A stretch of DNA of 26,247 bases. It comes from Spirochaetaceae bacterium. GTDB lineage: Bacteria > Spirochaetota > Spirochaetia > DSM-2461. The translations under genes and the position numbers were made by a program. The notes under the pieces are model-generated. The model was not told the DNA's origin. It worked only from the letters and a program-made list of their open reading frames with translations, and did no database searches. The stretch covers positions 1 to 26,247 of the forward strand of contig JAEINM010000005.1 of NCBI GenBank assembly GCA_016342385.1, written 5' to 3'. Positions 14,682 through 22,595 of the stretch are shown here, in pieces. The stretch's first letter is position 1. Every line of letters begins with the position of its first letter.

Positions 14682-15325
14682 CACAATTCAACGAATTGTT
14701 CTCTTATGGCATATTTTACAATATCTGCAATACTGTTGAGATGCAGTTTTACCATAATCCTATTCCTGTAATTATCCACGGTCTTTTTACTGATATGCAT
14801 GATATGAGCTATTTCTTTTGGATTCAAACCGTTGCCAATATGCGTTATATGTTCTTTCTCTTTCTGACTTAATAAAAAAAAAGAATTCTCCAGCTCCTCG
14901 TTTGGTAACCTGTTATAGAAGTCCAGTACAATATTTGCTATTTCATTGGAGACATATTTTTCCCCTTGGAGGAGGGTGCATATGCATTTATTAAGTTCAT
15001 TAAAAAGACCGTCTTTTACTAGATACCCCTCGACACCATTGCGAAAAGCATCAACTAAGATATTGTGATCTGTGGATTTATTGATAGCAATCATCTGAAG
15101 TGATGGCATTAATTTTTTCATCTTCTCTATAAGTATTAATCCAGACCTGTAATCTTCTATTAGATCAATTATAAAGAAATGAGGCTTCTGTATTTCTACT
15201 TTTACGATGATATCATCGTAATGACAGGAACAGGCTATGGTATGAAAATCTCGTTTCGTATCTAAAATAGCTTTAACATAATCCTTGAGCTGTGCATTAC
15301 TAGAAGCTATAAATACTGTGGTCAT
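14681..15325 (-). CDS. LuxR/NarL-type response regulator with degenerate receiver domain
   Basis: The 214-residue protein has an N-terminal receiver-like domain and a C-terminal LuxR helix-turn-helix (about 150-208: GLNPKEIAHIMHISKKTVDN, then NRIMVKLHL). In the receiver, the phospho-acceptor aspartate is present (IIDLIED, D54) and so is the lysine (YLVKDG, K104), but the acidic pair that binds Mg at the N terminus is SS (VFIASSN, S8-S9) where NarL has DD, and the switch Ser/Thr site is N82. It may not be phosphorylated conventionally. No histidine kinase is in the window. There is no Shine-Dalgarno; a promoter ends 6 nt before the ATG. It lies 47 nt downstream of lnt, with its own possible promoter. 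Confidence 0.85.
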   Translation of the reverse strand: MTTVFIASSNAQLKDYVKAILDTKRDFHTIACSCHYDDIIVKVEIQKPHFFIIDLIEDYRSGLILIEKMKKLMPSLQMIAINKSTDHNILVDAFRNGVEGYLVKDGLFNELNKCICTLLQGEKYVSNEIANIVLDFYNRLPNEELENSFFLLSQKEKEHITHIGNGLNPKEIAHIMHISKKTVDNYRNRIMVKLHLNSIADIVKYAIREQFVEL

Positions 15326-15331
15326 ATATAT

Positions 15332-15360
15332 TTTATAACACTCATTATGTCAGAGAGCAA
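15332..15360 (-). promoter_or_regulatory. putative sigma70 promoter of the LuxR-type regulator
   Basis: On the minus strand TTGCTC (15360-15355), a 17-nt spacer and TATAAA (15337-15332). Six bases (ATATAT) then precede the ATG at 15325, so the message would be leaderless or nearly so. It lies in the 47-nt gap after lnt, giving the regulator a promoter of its own. Confidence 0.4.
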
Positions 15361-15372
15361 TCTTTTTCGAAT

Positions 15373-16950
15373 TTAAAACAGTTTTATTTTAAATAATACT
15401 CCTAAAACTAATCCTACCAGAGAAATAATGACTGACAAGATATCAAACCAATTCCCCCATATGGTATATATAGTTGTCCTGTCCCTGAATACAGGAGTTT
15501 CCGTTATCAGAAATCCATCGGTAAATGGCTCCAGTTCCCCCAGCCTTTTTCCATTAGGATCAATGACAGTTGTAAAACCACCTGTTGTAGAACGAATCAT
15601 GGAACGGCGATTTTCTATAGTACGGAAAATGGCAATGGCCATGTGCTGAATATTGCAGGACGCTTCGGGAGACCATGAATCATTCGTCAGGTTCAGCAGG
15701 ATATCTCCCCCTCTGTTCACGAATTCTCTTGAAAGGTATCCAAATGTATCTTCAAAGCATATTAAAGGAGCCAGTTTTATCCCATCCTGTTCAAAAAGAG
15801 TATACTCCTCCCCTTTTCCATAAAAATTAACCTTGAGGCTCAGAATATAATTGTATAGTCCCGGCAGAATATTCTCATAGGGGAAATGCTCAGAGAAGGG
15901 AACCAGGTGAGTTTTATGATAATTCCCTTTCAATTCACCCTGATCATAGTGGAGTACTGAATTATAATTGACTCTTTTTTCACCGGTTACATAAAGATCA
16001 TTATTTCCCAGAAAGAAAGGGACATCACCCTTCTTCATAAAAGTAAATAAATTCTGAATCATCTCTACCCTTCTACGCTCTGAACGGGTTTTCAGGTAAT
16101 AGTTTATTGAAGGAACAAATGCTGTTTCTGACCAGATAATTGCATCGGGTTTTTCTTCCAAAGCTTCTTCTGAAATAAGAAATAATTTATCCAGTGCACT
16201 TTCAAAAACGTCTATTCCCGAACGCCATGAATTGATGTTGTGCTGGATAAGTGCGGGTCTCCAGACGGGTGAGTTGCTATAATCCACCCTGGAAACCAGA
16301 CCATATACGTTAAAGAGGGTAAAGAGTACCAACCATATGACTGAAGGTCTTATCCATTCTCTATAAGTTACCTTAAAATTCACTATTCCTTTTTTAAAAG
16401 CATTTCCTATGACTACCGATGGATATATGACGATCAGTGTCACTCCGGAAACACCTGTTATATCGGCCATACCAATGAGGGATAGAAAATTATACTGAGT
16501 ATATCCGATAACTCCATAGGAATAGCCGAGGAATCCTTTCGTTCTGAGATATTCATAGGCGACCCAGATAAAAATCTGGAGTATATACCCTTTTCGGGGA
16601 AACAGGTTATCCGCCATTTTCAGGGCGGGGAACAGTACCAGAAAATAAGAGGCGTATATGAGAGGGACTGCAACAAAAGCCATGGGGTCAAAGGTTGCCA
16701 GCCAATAATTAAACAGAGAATAACTGATGTAGCCAAAAAATGCACCGTATATTACAGACTTGATGAACCCTATTCTGTGGATGACGATAAAAACGGGAAC
16801 CATAGCTATAAAAGCTAGAGGACCGATACCCCACTTGTAGACAAAACTGGGGAAGGAAAGAGCAAATAACAGTGCTCCTGCCGAGAGAAGCAGTAATTCA
16901 AAAAGAATCGTCAGCAGGTTTTCTTTACTGATAGCATTTTTTATATTCAT
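15373..16950 (-). CDS. lnt: apolipoprotein N-acyltransferase
   Basis: The 525-residue inner-membrane enzyme transfers an acyl chain to the N-terminal cysteine of apolipoproteins, the last step of lipoprotein maturation. The N-terminal half has about six TM segments, the C-terminal half a nitrilase-like periplasmic domain, and a final TM lies near residues 505-522. The catalytic triad is complete: E275 (IIWSETAFVP), K346 (NYHKTHLVPF) and C398 (LICFED). ATG 16950 is preceded by AGGTG at 6-nt spacing, and a promoter (TTTACC, 18 nt, TATACT) lies 27 nt upstream. Divergent from the GH38 gene. It would act on the lipoprotein encoded at 4928-6133, among others. Confidence 0.95.
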   Translation of the reverse strand: MNIKNAISKENLLTILFELLLLSAGALLFALSFPSFVYKWGIGPLAFIAMVPVFIVIHRIGFIKSVIYGAFFGYISYSLFNYWLATFDPMAFVAVPLIYASYFLVLFPALKMADNLFPRKGYILQIFIWVAYEYLRTKGFLGYSYGVIGYTQYNFLSLIGMADITGVSGVTLIVIYPSVVIGNAFKKGIVNFKVTYREWIRPSVIWLVLFTLFNVYGLVSRVDYSNSPVWRPALIQHNINSWRSGIDVFESALDKLFLISEEALEEKPDAIIWSETAFVPSINYYLKTRSERRRVEMIQNLFTFMKKGDVPFFLGNNDLYVTGEKRVNYNSVLHYDQGELKGNYHKTHLVPFSEHFPYENILPGLYNYILSLKVNFYGKGEEYTLFEQDGIKLAPLICFEDTFGYLSREFVNRGGDILLNLTNDSWSPEASCNIQHMAIAIFRTIENRRSMIRSTTGGFTTVIDPNGKRLGELEPFTDGFLITETPVFRDRTTIYTIWGNWFDILSVIISLVGLVLGVLFKIKLF

Positions 16951-16976
16951 AGCTGCACCTGTGTAGTTTTTTTATG

Positions 16977-17006
16977 AGTATATCGTAATTCCTTCTCATG
17001 GGTAAA
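16977..17006 (-). promoter_or_regulatory. putative promoter of lnt
   Basis: On the minus strand TTTACC (17006-17001), an 18-nt spacer and TATACT (16982-16977), followed by an AGGTG Shine-Dalgarno. The inverted repeat at 17009-17024 begins 2 nt upstream of the -35 box. Consensus match only. Confidence 0.4.
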
Positions 17007-17008
17007 GC

Positions 17009-17039
17009 AGATTCATTTGAATCTATTGCTTATGAATCT
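17009..17039. promoter_or_regulatory. inverted repeat plus extra half-site between lnt and the GH38 gene
   Basis: AGATTCA (17009-17015), TT, TGAATCT (17018-17024) is a perfect 7-bp inverted repeat. A third copy of the half-site, TGAATCT, follows at 17033-17039. It sits between the divergent lnt promoter and a good TATAAT (17055-17060) for the GH38 gene, a natural place for a regulator. No T tract follows, so it is not a terminator. Operator function is inference. Confidence 0.4.
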
Positions 17040-17092
17040 ACGAGATAAGTATATTATAATAAGTTGAGACAATAGTTGTTGTCATTATTAAT

Positions 17093-20089
17093 ATGTGTGA
17101 AGAAGAACTGTATGAGACAAAAAAGCAGATAGAAACCTCAATTTACGAAAAGATCTGTGACTTGAAGACAGAAGCATGGGTGACAAATGAACCTGTTGCA
17201 TTTGAAGAGAGATATTCAGGTAAGCATCAATATCTGAAGACAGGTGAGAGTTGGGGGAAACTCTTCGATTGCGCATGGTTAAATTTTCAGGCAGAGATTC
17301 CGGTTAAAAATAAAAAAAGAAACATGGCACTACTCATTGATGTCAATGGAGAGCTTCTTATTGTTGATAATAATGGCAATCCTCTGCGGGGTCTTACAAG
17401 CAAGGCATCTGAGTTCGATAGAAATCTTGGCGAGCCGGTAAAACACGTGTATCTGTTACCTCAGGTCTCAGCTGAAAAGGACCGAATTGGTATATGGGCT
17501 GAAGCCGGCTGCAATGATCTCTTCGGAAATGTGAAAGAAGAGAGCGTTCTGAAAGAGGCGGCATTAGTGATCTGTCACAGGGATATACGACAGTTGTATT
17601 ATGATTTTGAATTCTTTCTGGACCTTTCAAACCATATTTGCCGGAAAGACGACAGGAATTATATCCTTCATAAACTGGAGACAAGTGCAGCTCTCTTTCA
17701 TTCCCGTAGAAAGAATAGAATCAAGTCTGCCCTGGCACTGACCAGGGATCTCAGGCAGTTACACATTAAAAGTAAACCCATAGAAATTAGTGCCATCGGC
17801 CACTCCCACCTAGATCTTGCATGGTTATGGCCTATCAGAGAGACGAGACGAAAAATCGGCCGTACAATTTCCACTGTTCTGGAATTAATGGAGCGTTATC
17901 CCGATTACATATACGGATGCAGTCAGGCGCAGATGATTGACTGGCTCAAAGAGGACTATCCGGCTCTTTACAATAAATTCAGAGATAAAGTCATGGAGGG
18001 CAGAATTGAAATCCTCGGAGCCATGTGGGTAGAGTCGGATATGAATATGCCATCAGGTGAATCTCTTATACGACAGATTTTATATGGAACCCAATTCTGG
18101 AGGAATGAATTCCAGATGACAATAAACAATCTCTGGCTGCCAGACAGTTTTGGATTCAGCGGAATAATTCCTCAGATTATGAAAAAATCAGGAATTCTTT
18201 ATTTTTCAACTATGAAACTCTGGTGGAACAGAACAAATCCTTTCCCCTATCACTCCTTCAGGTGGAAGGGAATAGATGGCACAGAAGCGTTGAGCCATAT
18301 TCTTCCCGAAGGAACCTACAACAGTCCTGCATTGCCCGGTTCAATTGCTAAGATACTAAGGAAATACGAAACTCAGACAATGCCCCGTCATGCTCTTCTC
18401 GTCTTTGGTATAGGAGATGGTGGAGGGGGACCCGGTGCTGAGCACCTTGAGAGGCTCAAAAGACTAAAAGGTCTTTTCCAGAACATAAAAGTCCGTCAGA
18501 GAAAAGTTAGTGATTTCTTCCATCTCTGGGAGCAAAAAAAGCAGGATTTCCCCACTTGGGAGGGAGAATTGTATCTTGAAAAACATCAGGGGACATTTAC
18601 CACGGAAGGAAGAAGCAAATATTTCAATAGAAAAATGGAAATTCAGTTGAGAGAACTCGAGTATTATTCTCTTTTGGACCTATTACTATGTGGATCTCCC
18701 TACGGATCTGAACAAATTGAGTCGTTTTGGAAAGAAACACTACTCTATCAGTTTCATGATATTCTTCCTGGAACTTCTATTAAACGGGTTTATGATGAAT
18801 CGTGGAACCGCTATGAAGTATTAATGAAAGAATCAGAGAGAATGATAGGGGAACATCTGAAGAGCATCTGTGAAAGCTTAGACGGAAAGGGACCATTTTA
18901 TTTCAACTCTCTTTCATGGGAGCGATCACAGTGGATCTTTTATAATAAACAGTGGATAAAAGTACATGTTCCTCCCATGGGAATTTCTAATGTTATTGAT
19001 GAAATCTATCGTTGGGAAGAAGATGATTTCCTGTGGTCAGATAATTCCATGGAAAATAAATACATCCGAATCATCTTTAACGAAGATGGAGCGATCGACT
19101 CTCTTTTTGATAAGATAAACAAACGGGAAATCTTGAGAAAAGGAGAAGAGGGAAACAGATTAATTATTTTTGAAGATGGAGGTGATGCCTGGGATTTTGG
19201 AAAAGACTACCGCGACTTTCCTTGTGAAAGACCTGAGTGTCTTTACAGTAGAACCGAAAGAAGAGGTCCTGAACTGGTCAATCATCAGAAATACCGATTC
19301 CGAGATTCCCATATGGAACAGGAAATCGGCCTCTTTGTTGATGAAGGAAAAATCATTTTTAGAACAAAAGTAGATTGGGACGATCCCGGGAAAACTCTCA
19401 AAACTGTTTTTCCTGTGGATCTTAAAGAGGGCAAAGCCATATGCGATATTGATTTCGGGTTTATAGAACGCCCCATTGGCAATAGAAACAGCCTTGAAAG
19501 AGCAAAGGATGAAATTCCCGCCCATAAATGGGTAGATATATCTGGTTCGGCCTATGGAGCAGCACTTCTCAATGATTCAAAATACGGTTATAGAGTCAAG
19601 AATGGAGATCTTGAATTGACTATGCTTCGCTGTGTCCCTATTCCGGGAGAAAAAAAAGGATTTACAGACAGAGGGTCTCACCACTTCACCTACTGCTTCT
19701 ATCCCCATAAAGGAGATTGTATTGAAGCTTCCGTAGACCGCTGCGCTTATGAAATGAACTCTCCTCTCAGGCTCGTTGATGTAACTGGAAAAGGAGGTCA
19801 AAAGAAAACTGTTCAATCTTATTTCTCTACAGGGGATTCCCCGCTTTTAATAAAGAGTATCAAGAAAACAGAAAAAGGAGAGGGAATTATCATTCGCTTA
19901 GTAGAATCATCAGGTAAAAGAGTCTCAACTATTCTGAATTCTTCTTTTTTTGCCACACCAGGAAACCCCAAAGCTTCGATTGTCAATCTGCTTGAAGAGT
20001 TTGAAAATGATCTTTTGATAAAAAAGGGCTCCATAGCATTAAGTGCGGAGCCCTTTGAAATAATAACAGTAAAAATTGATATTAATTAA
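17093..20089 (+). CDS. GH38 alpha-mannosidase
   Basis: The 998-residue glycoside hydrolase of family 38 removes alpha-linked mannose with retention of configuration. The metal-binding signature GHSHLDLAWLWPIRETRRK starts near residue 236 and the catalytic nucleophile is D351 (LPDSFGFSG); GDGGGGPG at about 444 marks the middle of the catalytic domain, followed by the helical bundle and beta-rich C-terminal domains. There is no signal peptide, so it is probably cytosolic and acts on imported mannosides or glycan fragments. No Shine-Dalgarno precedes the ATG; a TATAAT ends 32 nt upstream. Its stop overlaps by 8 nt the stop of the MalK remnant on the other strand, which together with the LacI remnant suggests a former mannoside locus. 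Confidence 0.93.
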   Translation: MCEEELYETKKQIETSIYEKICDLKTEAWVTNEPVAFEERYSGKHQYLKTGESWGKLFDCAWLNFQAEIPVKNKKRNMALLIDVNGELLIVDNNGNPLRGLTSKASEFDRNLGEPVKHVYLLPQVSAEKDRIGIWAEAGCNDLFGNVKEESVLKEAALVICHRDIRQLYYDFEFFLDLSNHICRKDDRNYILHKLETSAALFHSRRKNRIKSALALTRDLRQLHIKSKPIEISAIGHSHLDLAWLWPIRETRRKIGRTISTVLELMERYPDYIYGCSQAQMIDWLKEDYPALYNKFRDKVMEGRIEILGAMWVESDMNMPSGESLIRQILYGTQFWRNEFQMTINNLWLPDSFGFSGIIPQIMKKSGILYFSTMKLWWNRTNPFPYHSFRWKGIDGTEALSHILPEGTYNSPALPGSIAKILRKYETQTMPRHALLVFGIGDGGGGPGAEHLERLKRLKGLFQNIKVRQRKVSDFFHLWEQKKQDFPTWEGELYLEKHQGTFTTEGRSKYFNRKMEIQLRELEYYSLLDLLLCGSPYGSEQIESFWKETLLYQFHDILPGTSIKRVYDESWNRYEVLMKESERMIGEHLKSICESLDGKGPFYFNSLSWERSQWIFYNKQWIKVHVPPMGISNVIDEIYRWEEDDFLWSDNSMENKYIRIIFNEDGAIDSLFDKINKREILRKGEEGNRLIIFEDGGDAWDFGKDYRDFPCERPECLYSRTERRGPELVNHQKYRFRDSHMEQEIGLFVDEGKIIFRTKVDWDDPGKTLKTVFPVDLKEGKAICDIDFGFIERPIGNRNSLERAKDEIPAHKWVDISGSAYGAALLNDSKYGYRVKNGDLELTMLRCVPIPGEKKGFTDRGSHHFTYCFYPHKGDCIEASVDRCAYEMNSPLRLVDVTGKGGQKKTVQSYFSTGDSPLLIKSIKKTEKGEGIIIRLVESSGKRVSTILNSSFFATPGNPKASIVNLLEEFENDLLIKKGSIALSAEPFEIITVKIDIN

Positions 20090-20342
20090 TTCTCTTTTCG
20101 CTATCTTTATCAAAAAGATGCAATCTCTCTCGATTGAAATCCAGTCCGATTGTATCGTTATAATTCAGTTTCATTTCCGCCGGAACAATCATCTTTACAA
20201 TATTATCATCGAGATTCAGCGCCACGACCTGATGAGATCCCTGTGGTTCAATAACCAGAATACTCTCTCTGATTATAGCCTTCTCCTCAGGCACAATGAT
20301 AAAGTCCTCAGGCCGGACTCCCAGTACAATTCCCTTGCCCTC
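20082..20342 (-). pseudogene. C-terminal remnant of a MalK/UgpC-type sugar ABC transporter ATPase
   Basis: On the minus strand about 86 codons encode the regulatory TOBE end of a MalK-like ATPase: GKGIVLGVRPEDFIIVPEE, a beta-rich stretch (VVALNLDDNIVKMIVPAEM), and the signature end LHLFDKDSEKRIN. Above about 20342 the match stops and the frame meets TGA at 20391-20393; no Walker A, LSGGQ signature or Walker B is present. An ATG at 20294 would give a 70-residue peptide, but no ABC ATPase. It is therefore a truncated gene. It converges with the GH38 gene (8-nt overlap of stops) and abuts the LacI remnant at its broken end. Confidence 0.8.
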
Positions 20343-20344
20343 AG

Positions 20345-20482
20345 GTTGAGCAGGATTTTGAAAGGATTGGAAGGATTTCAGTGGATCTGATCATCAAACT
20401 GATAAACGGAGAAAAACCTCTGCCCTTAGATACTATTGTACCCACGGAACTGATTAAAGGGAAAACTGTGAGGAAAGTTTAA
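20345..20482 (+). pseudogene. C-terminal remnant of a LacI-family transcription regulator
   Basis: On the plus strand the frame ending at TAA 20480-20482 reads VEQDFERIGRISVDLIIKL, then INGEKPLPLDTIVPTELIKG and a basic tail. This matches the C terminus of LacI-family sugar-sensing regulators (the TTVxQPFExxGRxAxxLL...LINGE...IVPTELIxR pattern). Upstream the match ends at about 20345 and there is no DNA-binding helix-turn-helix or start codon; the frame closes at TAA 20300-20302. A sugar-binding protein of the RbsB type has a related fold but a less similar end. The broken end abuts that of the MalK remnant. Confidence 0.65.
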
Positions 20483-20512
20483 AAAATAGGAGCCGATCGG
20501 AATCGGCTCCTA
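20481..20512 (-). terminator. intrinsic terminator of typA
   Basis: A perfect 11-bp stem, TAGGAGCCGAT (20487-20497) with ATCGGCTCCTA (20502-20512), a CGGA loop, and T6 on the minus strand (complement of A20481-20486). It lies 12 nt after the typA stop. The plus strand has no T tract, so the LacI remnant is not its main client. Confidence 0.88.
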
Positions 20513-20524
20513 CCAGATATATAA

Positions 20525-22345
20525 TTATTTTTTACTGTGGATTTTTCTATCATGAGCAGATAGATATACTTTTCTCAATCTGATCTTGGTCGGAGTTACT
20601 TCAAGCATTTCATCGTCTCCGATAAATTGAAGACCTCTTTCCAGAGTCATGGGAATAACCGGAGTTAATGTAACAGCATCGTCTTTACCCGATGCTCTTA
20701 CATTTGTAAGATTTTTGGCCCGGCAGGCGTTAACATTCAAATCACCGTCTTTATTATATTCACCGATTAACATTCCTTCATATACGTCATCTCCCGGAAG
20801 AATAAACAGTTTACCTCTGGGTTCCAGATTAAACAGTCCGTATGGAACGGCTTTTCCCGACCTGTCGGCGACGAGACTTCCCGTATGTCTTGTGGGAAAA
20901 TCACCTCGGTATTTTTCATAACCGGCCAAGAGGGAATTCATAATTCCAGTACCGCGGGTATCTGTAAGGAACTCATCGCGATATCCGATTAGAGATCGGG
21001 AGGGAACGGAAAATTCAATTTTAACACGTCCGCTCTGCTCATATGTCATAGCCGTGAGCAAACCCTTTCTCTTGAGTAATTTCTCTGTTACAGCACCACT
21101 GTATTCTTCAGCGCAATCAACCGAGAGATTTTCAATTGGCTCCATTTTTACACCATCAACTTCTTTGTAAATGACCTGAGCTCTACCGACAGAGAGTTCG
21201 TATCCTTCACGTCTCATAGTTTCAATCAGAATAGCCATCTGGAACTCACCACGTCCCTTAACAATAAAACTTTCTTTTTCATCGGAGCGTTCCACCTGCA
21301 TGGAAACATTGAGCATCGTCTCTTTTACCAGACGGTCATATATCTTTGTTGCCTGGACATGTTTCCCTTCCAGACCGGAAAGAGGTGAAGTATTTTTGGA
21401 AAACTTCATAAACACTGTAGGTTCATCTATTGTTAATCGGGGGAGAGCTTCCGTATTGTTTACGTTACAGATAGTGTCACCGATAGTAACATTATCGATA
21501 CCGGATAAAACGATAATATCTCCTGTTTCAACTTTCGTTGCTTCAGTGAGAACCGGTCCGTTATAAACCTGGATTTTAGAAACTTTTAAAGGAATGGAAC
21601 TGCCGTCTTCTTTGATACAGGCAAGTGATTCCTTAGCCTCGACTGAACCATTAATAATTTTACCAATGGCTAGTCTACCGAGATAATCAGAATAACTGAG
21701 GTCGGAAACAAGCATCTGAAAAGGTTTTGTTTCATCAAAGGTTGGTCCGGGTATAGTTTCAATAATAAGATCCATAAGAACATCGAGGTTTTCACCCTTC
21801 TCCTCCAGAGTCTTCATGGCTATACCATCTTTACCGATAGCATATAAAACCGGACATTCCAGCTGATCATCATCAGCATCCAGGTCAATTAAAAGGCTGT
21901 ATACTTCATCAAGAACTTCAGCTGGTCTGGCATCAGGTCTATCGATTTTGTTTAATACGACTATGACGGGAAGATGAGAGCGCAGAGCTTTATCCAGTAC
22001 AAATCGGGTCTGAGGCAATGGTCCTTCAGAGGCATCTACAAGAAGAATAACTCCATCGACCATGGAGATTGCACGCTCGACTTCTCCACCAAAGTCTGAG
22101 TGACCAGGAGTATCGAGAATATTAATTTTTGTGCCCTTCCAGTCTATGGAACAGTTTTTGGCGGCAATTGTAATTCCTCTCTCCCGCTCCAGATCCATGC
22201 TGTCCATGACTCTGTCATCAACATCCTGTCCATCTCTATATAAACCACTCTGTTTGAACATGGCATCAACTAGTGTTGTTTTACCATGATCTACGTGAGC
22301 AATAATGGCAATATTTCGAATATGTGTGTTATTATTTGTTTTCAT
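20525..22345 (-). CDS. typA: ribosome-associated translational GTPase TypA/BipA
   Basis: The 606-residue EF-G-like GTPase binds the 70S ribosome and assists assembly or translation under stress. G1 AHVDHGKT (residues 16-23), the effector-loop RGITI, G3 DTPGHSDFGGEVERA and G4 NKIDRPDA are intact; domain II, the EF-G domain III/V-like parts and the TypA-specific C-terminal region (about 480-606) are complete. ATG 22345 is chosen over the GTG one codon upstream because MKTNNNTHIRNIAI gives the usual N terminus. There is no convincing Shine-Dalgarno, and a TATATA lies 8 nt before the ATG. The gene is monocistronic, ending in its own terminator. Confidence 0.97.
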   Translation of the reverse strand: MKTNNNTHIRNIAIIAHVDHGKTTLVDAMFKQSGLYRDGQDVDDRVMDSMDLERERGITIAAKNCSIDWKGTKINILDTPGHSDFGGEVERAISMVDGVILLVDASEGPLPQTRFVLDKALRSHLPVIVVLNKIDRPDARPAEVLDEVYSLLIDLDADDDQLECPVLYAIGKDGIAMKTLEEKGENLDVLMDLIIETIPGPTFDETKPFQMLVSDLSYSDYLGRLAIGKIINGSVEAKESLACIKEDGSSIPLKVSKIQVYNGPVLTEATKVETGDIIVLSGIDNVTIGDTICNVNNTEALPRLTIDEPTVFMKFSKNTSPLSGLEGKHVQATKIYDRLVKETMLNVSMQVERSDEKESFIVKGRGEFQMAILIETMRREGYELSVGRAQVIYKEVDGVKMEPIENLSVDCAEEYSGAVTEKLLKRKGLLTAMTYEQSGRVKIEFSVPSRSLIGYRDEFLTDTRGTGIMNSLLAGYEKYRGDFPTRHTGSLVADRSGKAVPYGLFNLEPRGKLFILPGDDVYEGMLIGEYNKDGDLNVNACRAKNLTNVRASGKDDAVTLTPVIPMTLERGLQFIGDDEMLEVTPTKIRLRKVYLSAHDRKIHSKK

Positions 22346-22353
22346 CACTCAGA

Positions 22354-22398
22354 TATATATCATTCTAAGCTCATACCTTCAAGTAGGGATATTGTCAA
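22354..22398 (-). promoter_or_regulatory. putative overlapping promoters of typA
   Basis: Two candidates on the minus strand. The proximal one is TTGAAG (22382-22377), 17 nt, TATATA (22359-22354), ending 8 nt before the ATG and giving a near-leaderless mRNA. The distal one is TTGACA (22398-22393), 17 nt, TATGAG (22375-22370), which would give a leader of about 20 nt. The distal -35 is the better match, the proximal -10 the better. Confidence 0.4.
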
Positions 22399-22462
22399 TT
22401 AAAAAATAACTATGATTATTTTCATAAATGTCTATGATAATGAAATAATAGGGATTAGAGAT

Positions 22463-22500
22463 AAAATCTATCTATAATTTTTATAGTGTTAAGATTTTTT
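22463..22500. other. AT-rich nested inverted repeat in the typA/ACT intergenic region
   Basis: Outer arms AAAATCT (22463-22469) and AGATTTT (22492-22498) enclose inner arms CTATAA (22472-22477) and TTATAG (22481-22486) with a TTT loop; T6 follows at 22495-22500. It resembles a weak terminator, but no plus-strand gene lies upstream, so it might instead end a small transcript, or simply be AT-rich sequence. Confidence 0.3.
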
Positions 22501-22512
22501 CACCTCTATACC

Positions 22513-22540
22513 TTGTATTTTTTTTCTTCTCAGGTACACT
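22513..22540 (+). promoter_or_regulatory. putative promoter of the ACT-domain / DUF711 unit
   Basis: TTGTAT (22513-22518), a 16-nt T-rich spacer and TACACT (22535-22540). The expected start near 22547 lies just ahead of the 18-bp inverted repeat at 22552-22569, and the gene's Shine-Dalgarno follows at 22578-22587. Confidence 0.35.
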
Positions 22541-22551
22541 TCTTTAAATGC

Positions 22552-22569
22552 GATTCTACAAGTAGAATC
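22552..22569. promoter_or_regulatory. 18-bp inverted repeat in the leader of the ACT/DUF711 unit
   Basis: GATTCTAC, AA, GTAGAATC: 8-bp perfect arms around a two-base centre. It lies 8 nt before the AGGAG of the ACT gene and just downstream of the candidate promoter. The two-base centre is too small for a good RNA hairpin loop, which favours a dimer-bound operator. Function is inference. Confidence 0.45.
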
Positions 22570-22595
22570 CTTTATTCAGGAGAGGAGTGTTTACA

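Noticed and set aside
20076..20390. 104-codon plus-strand open frame after the mannosidase
   Set aside because: It is antisense to the MalK remnant and is not in the frame of the LacI remnant (which ends at 20482); no homology seen.
22400..22460. Imperfect repeated TATGAT/ATTATTTTCAT segments upstream of typA
   Set aside because: AT-rich low-complexity sequence with gaps in the pairing; no convincing RNA structure or binding site.
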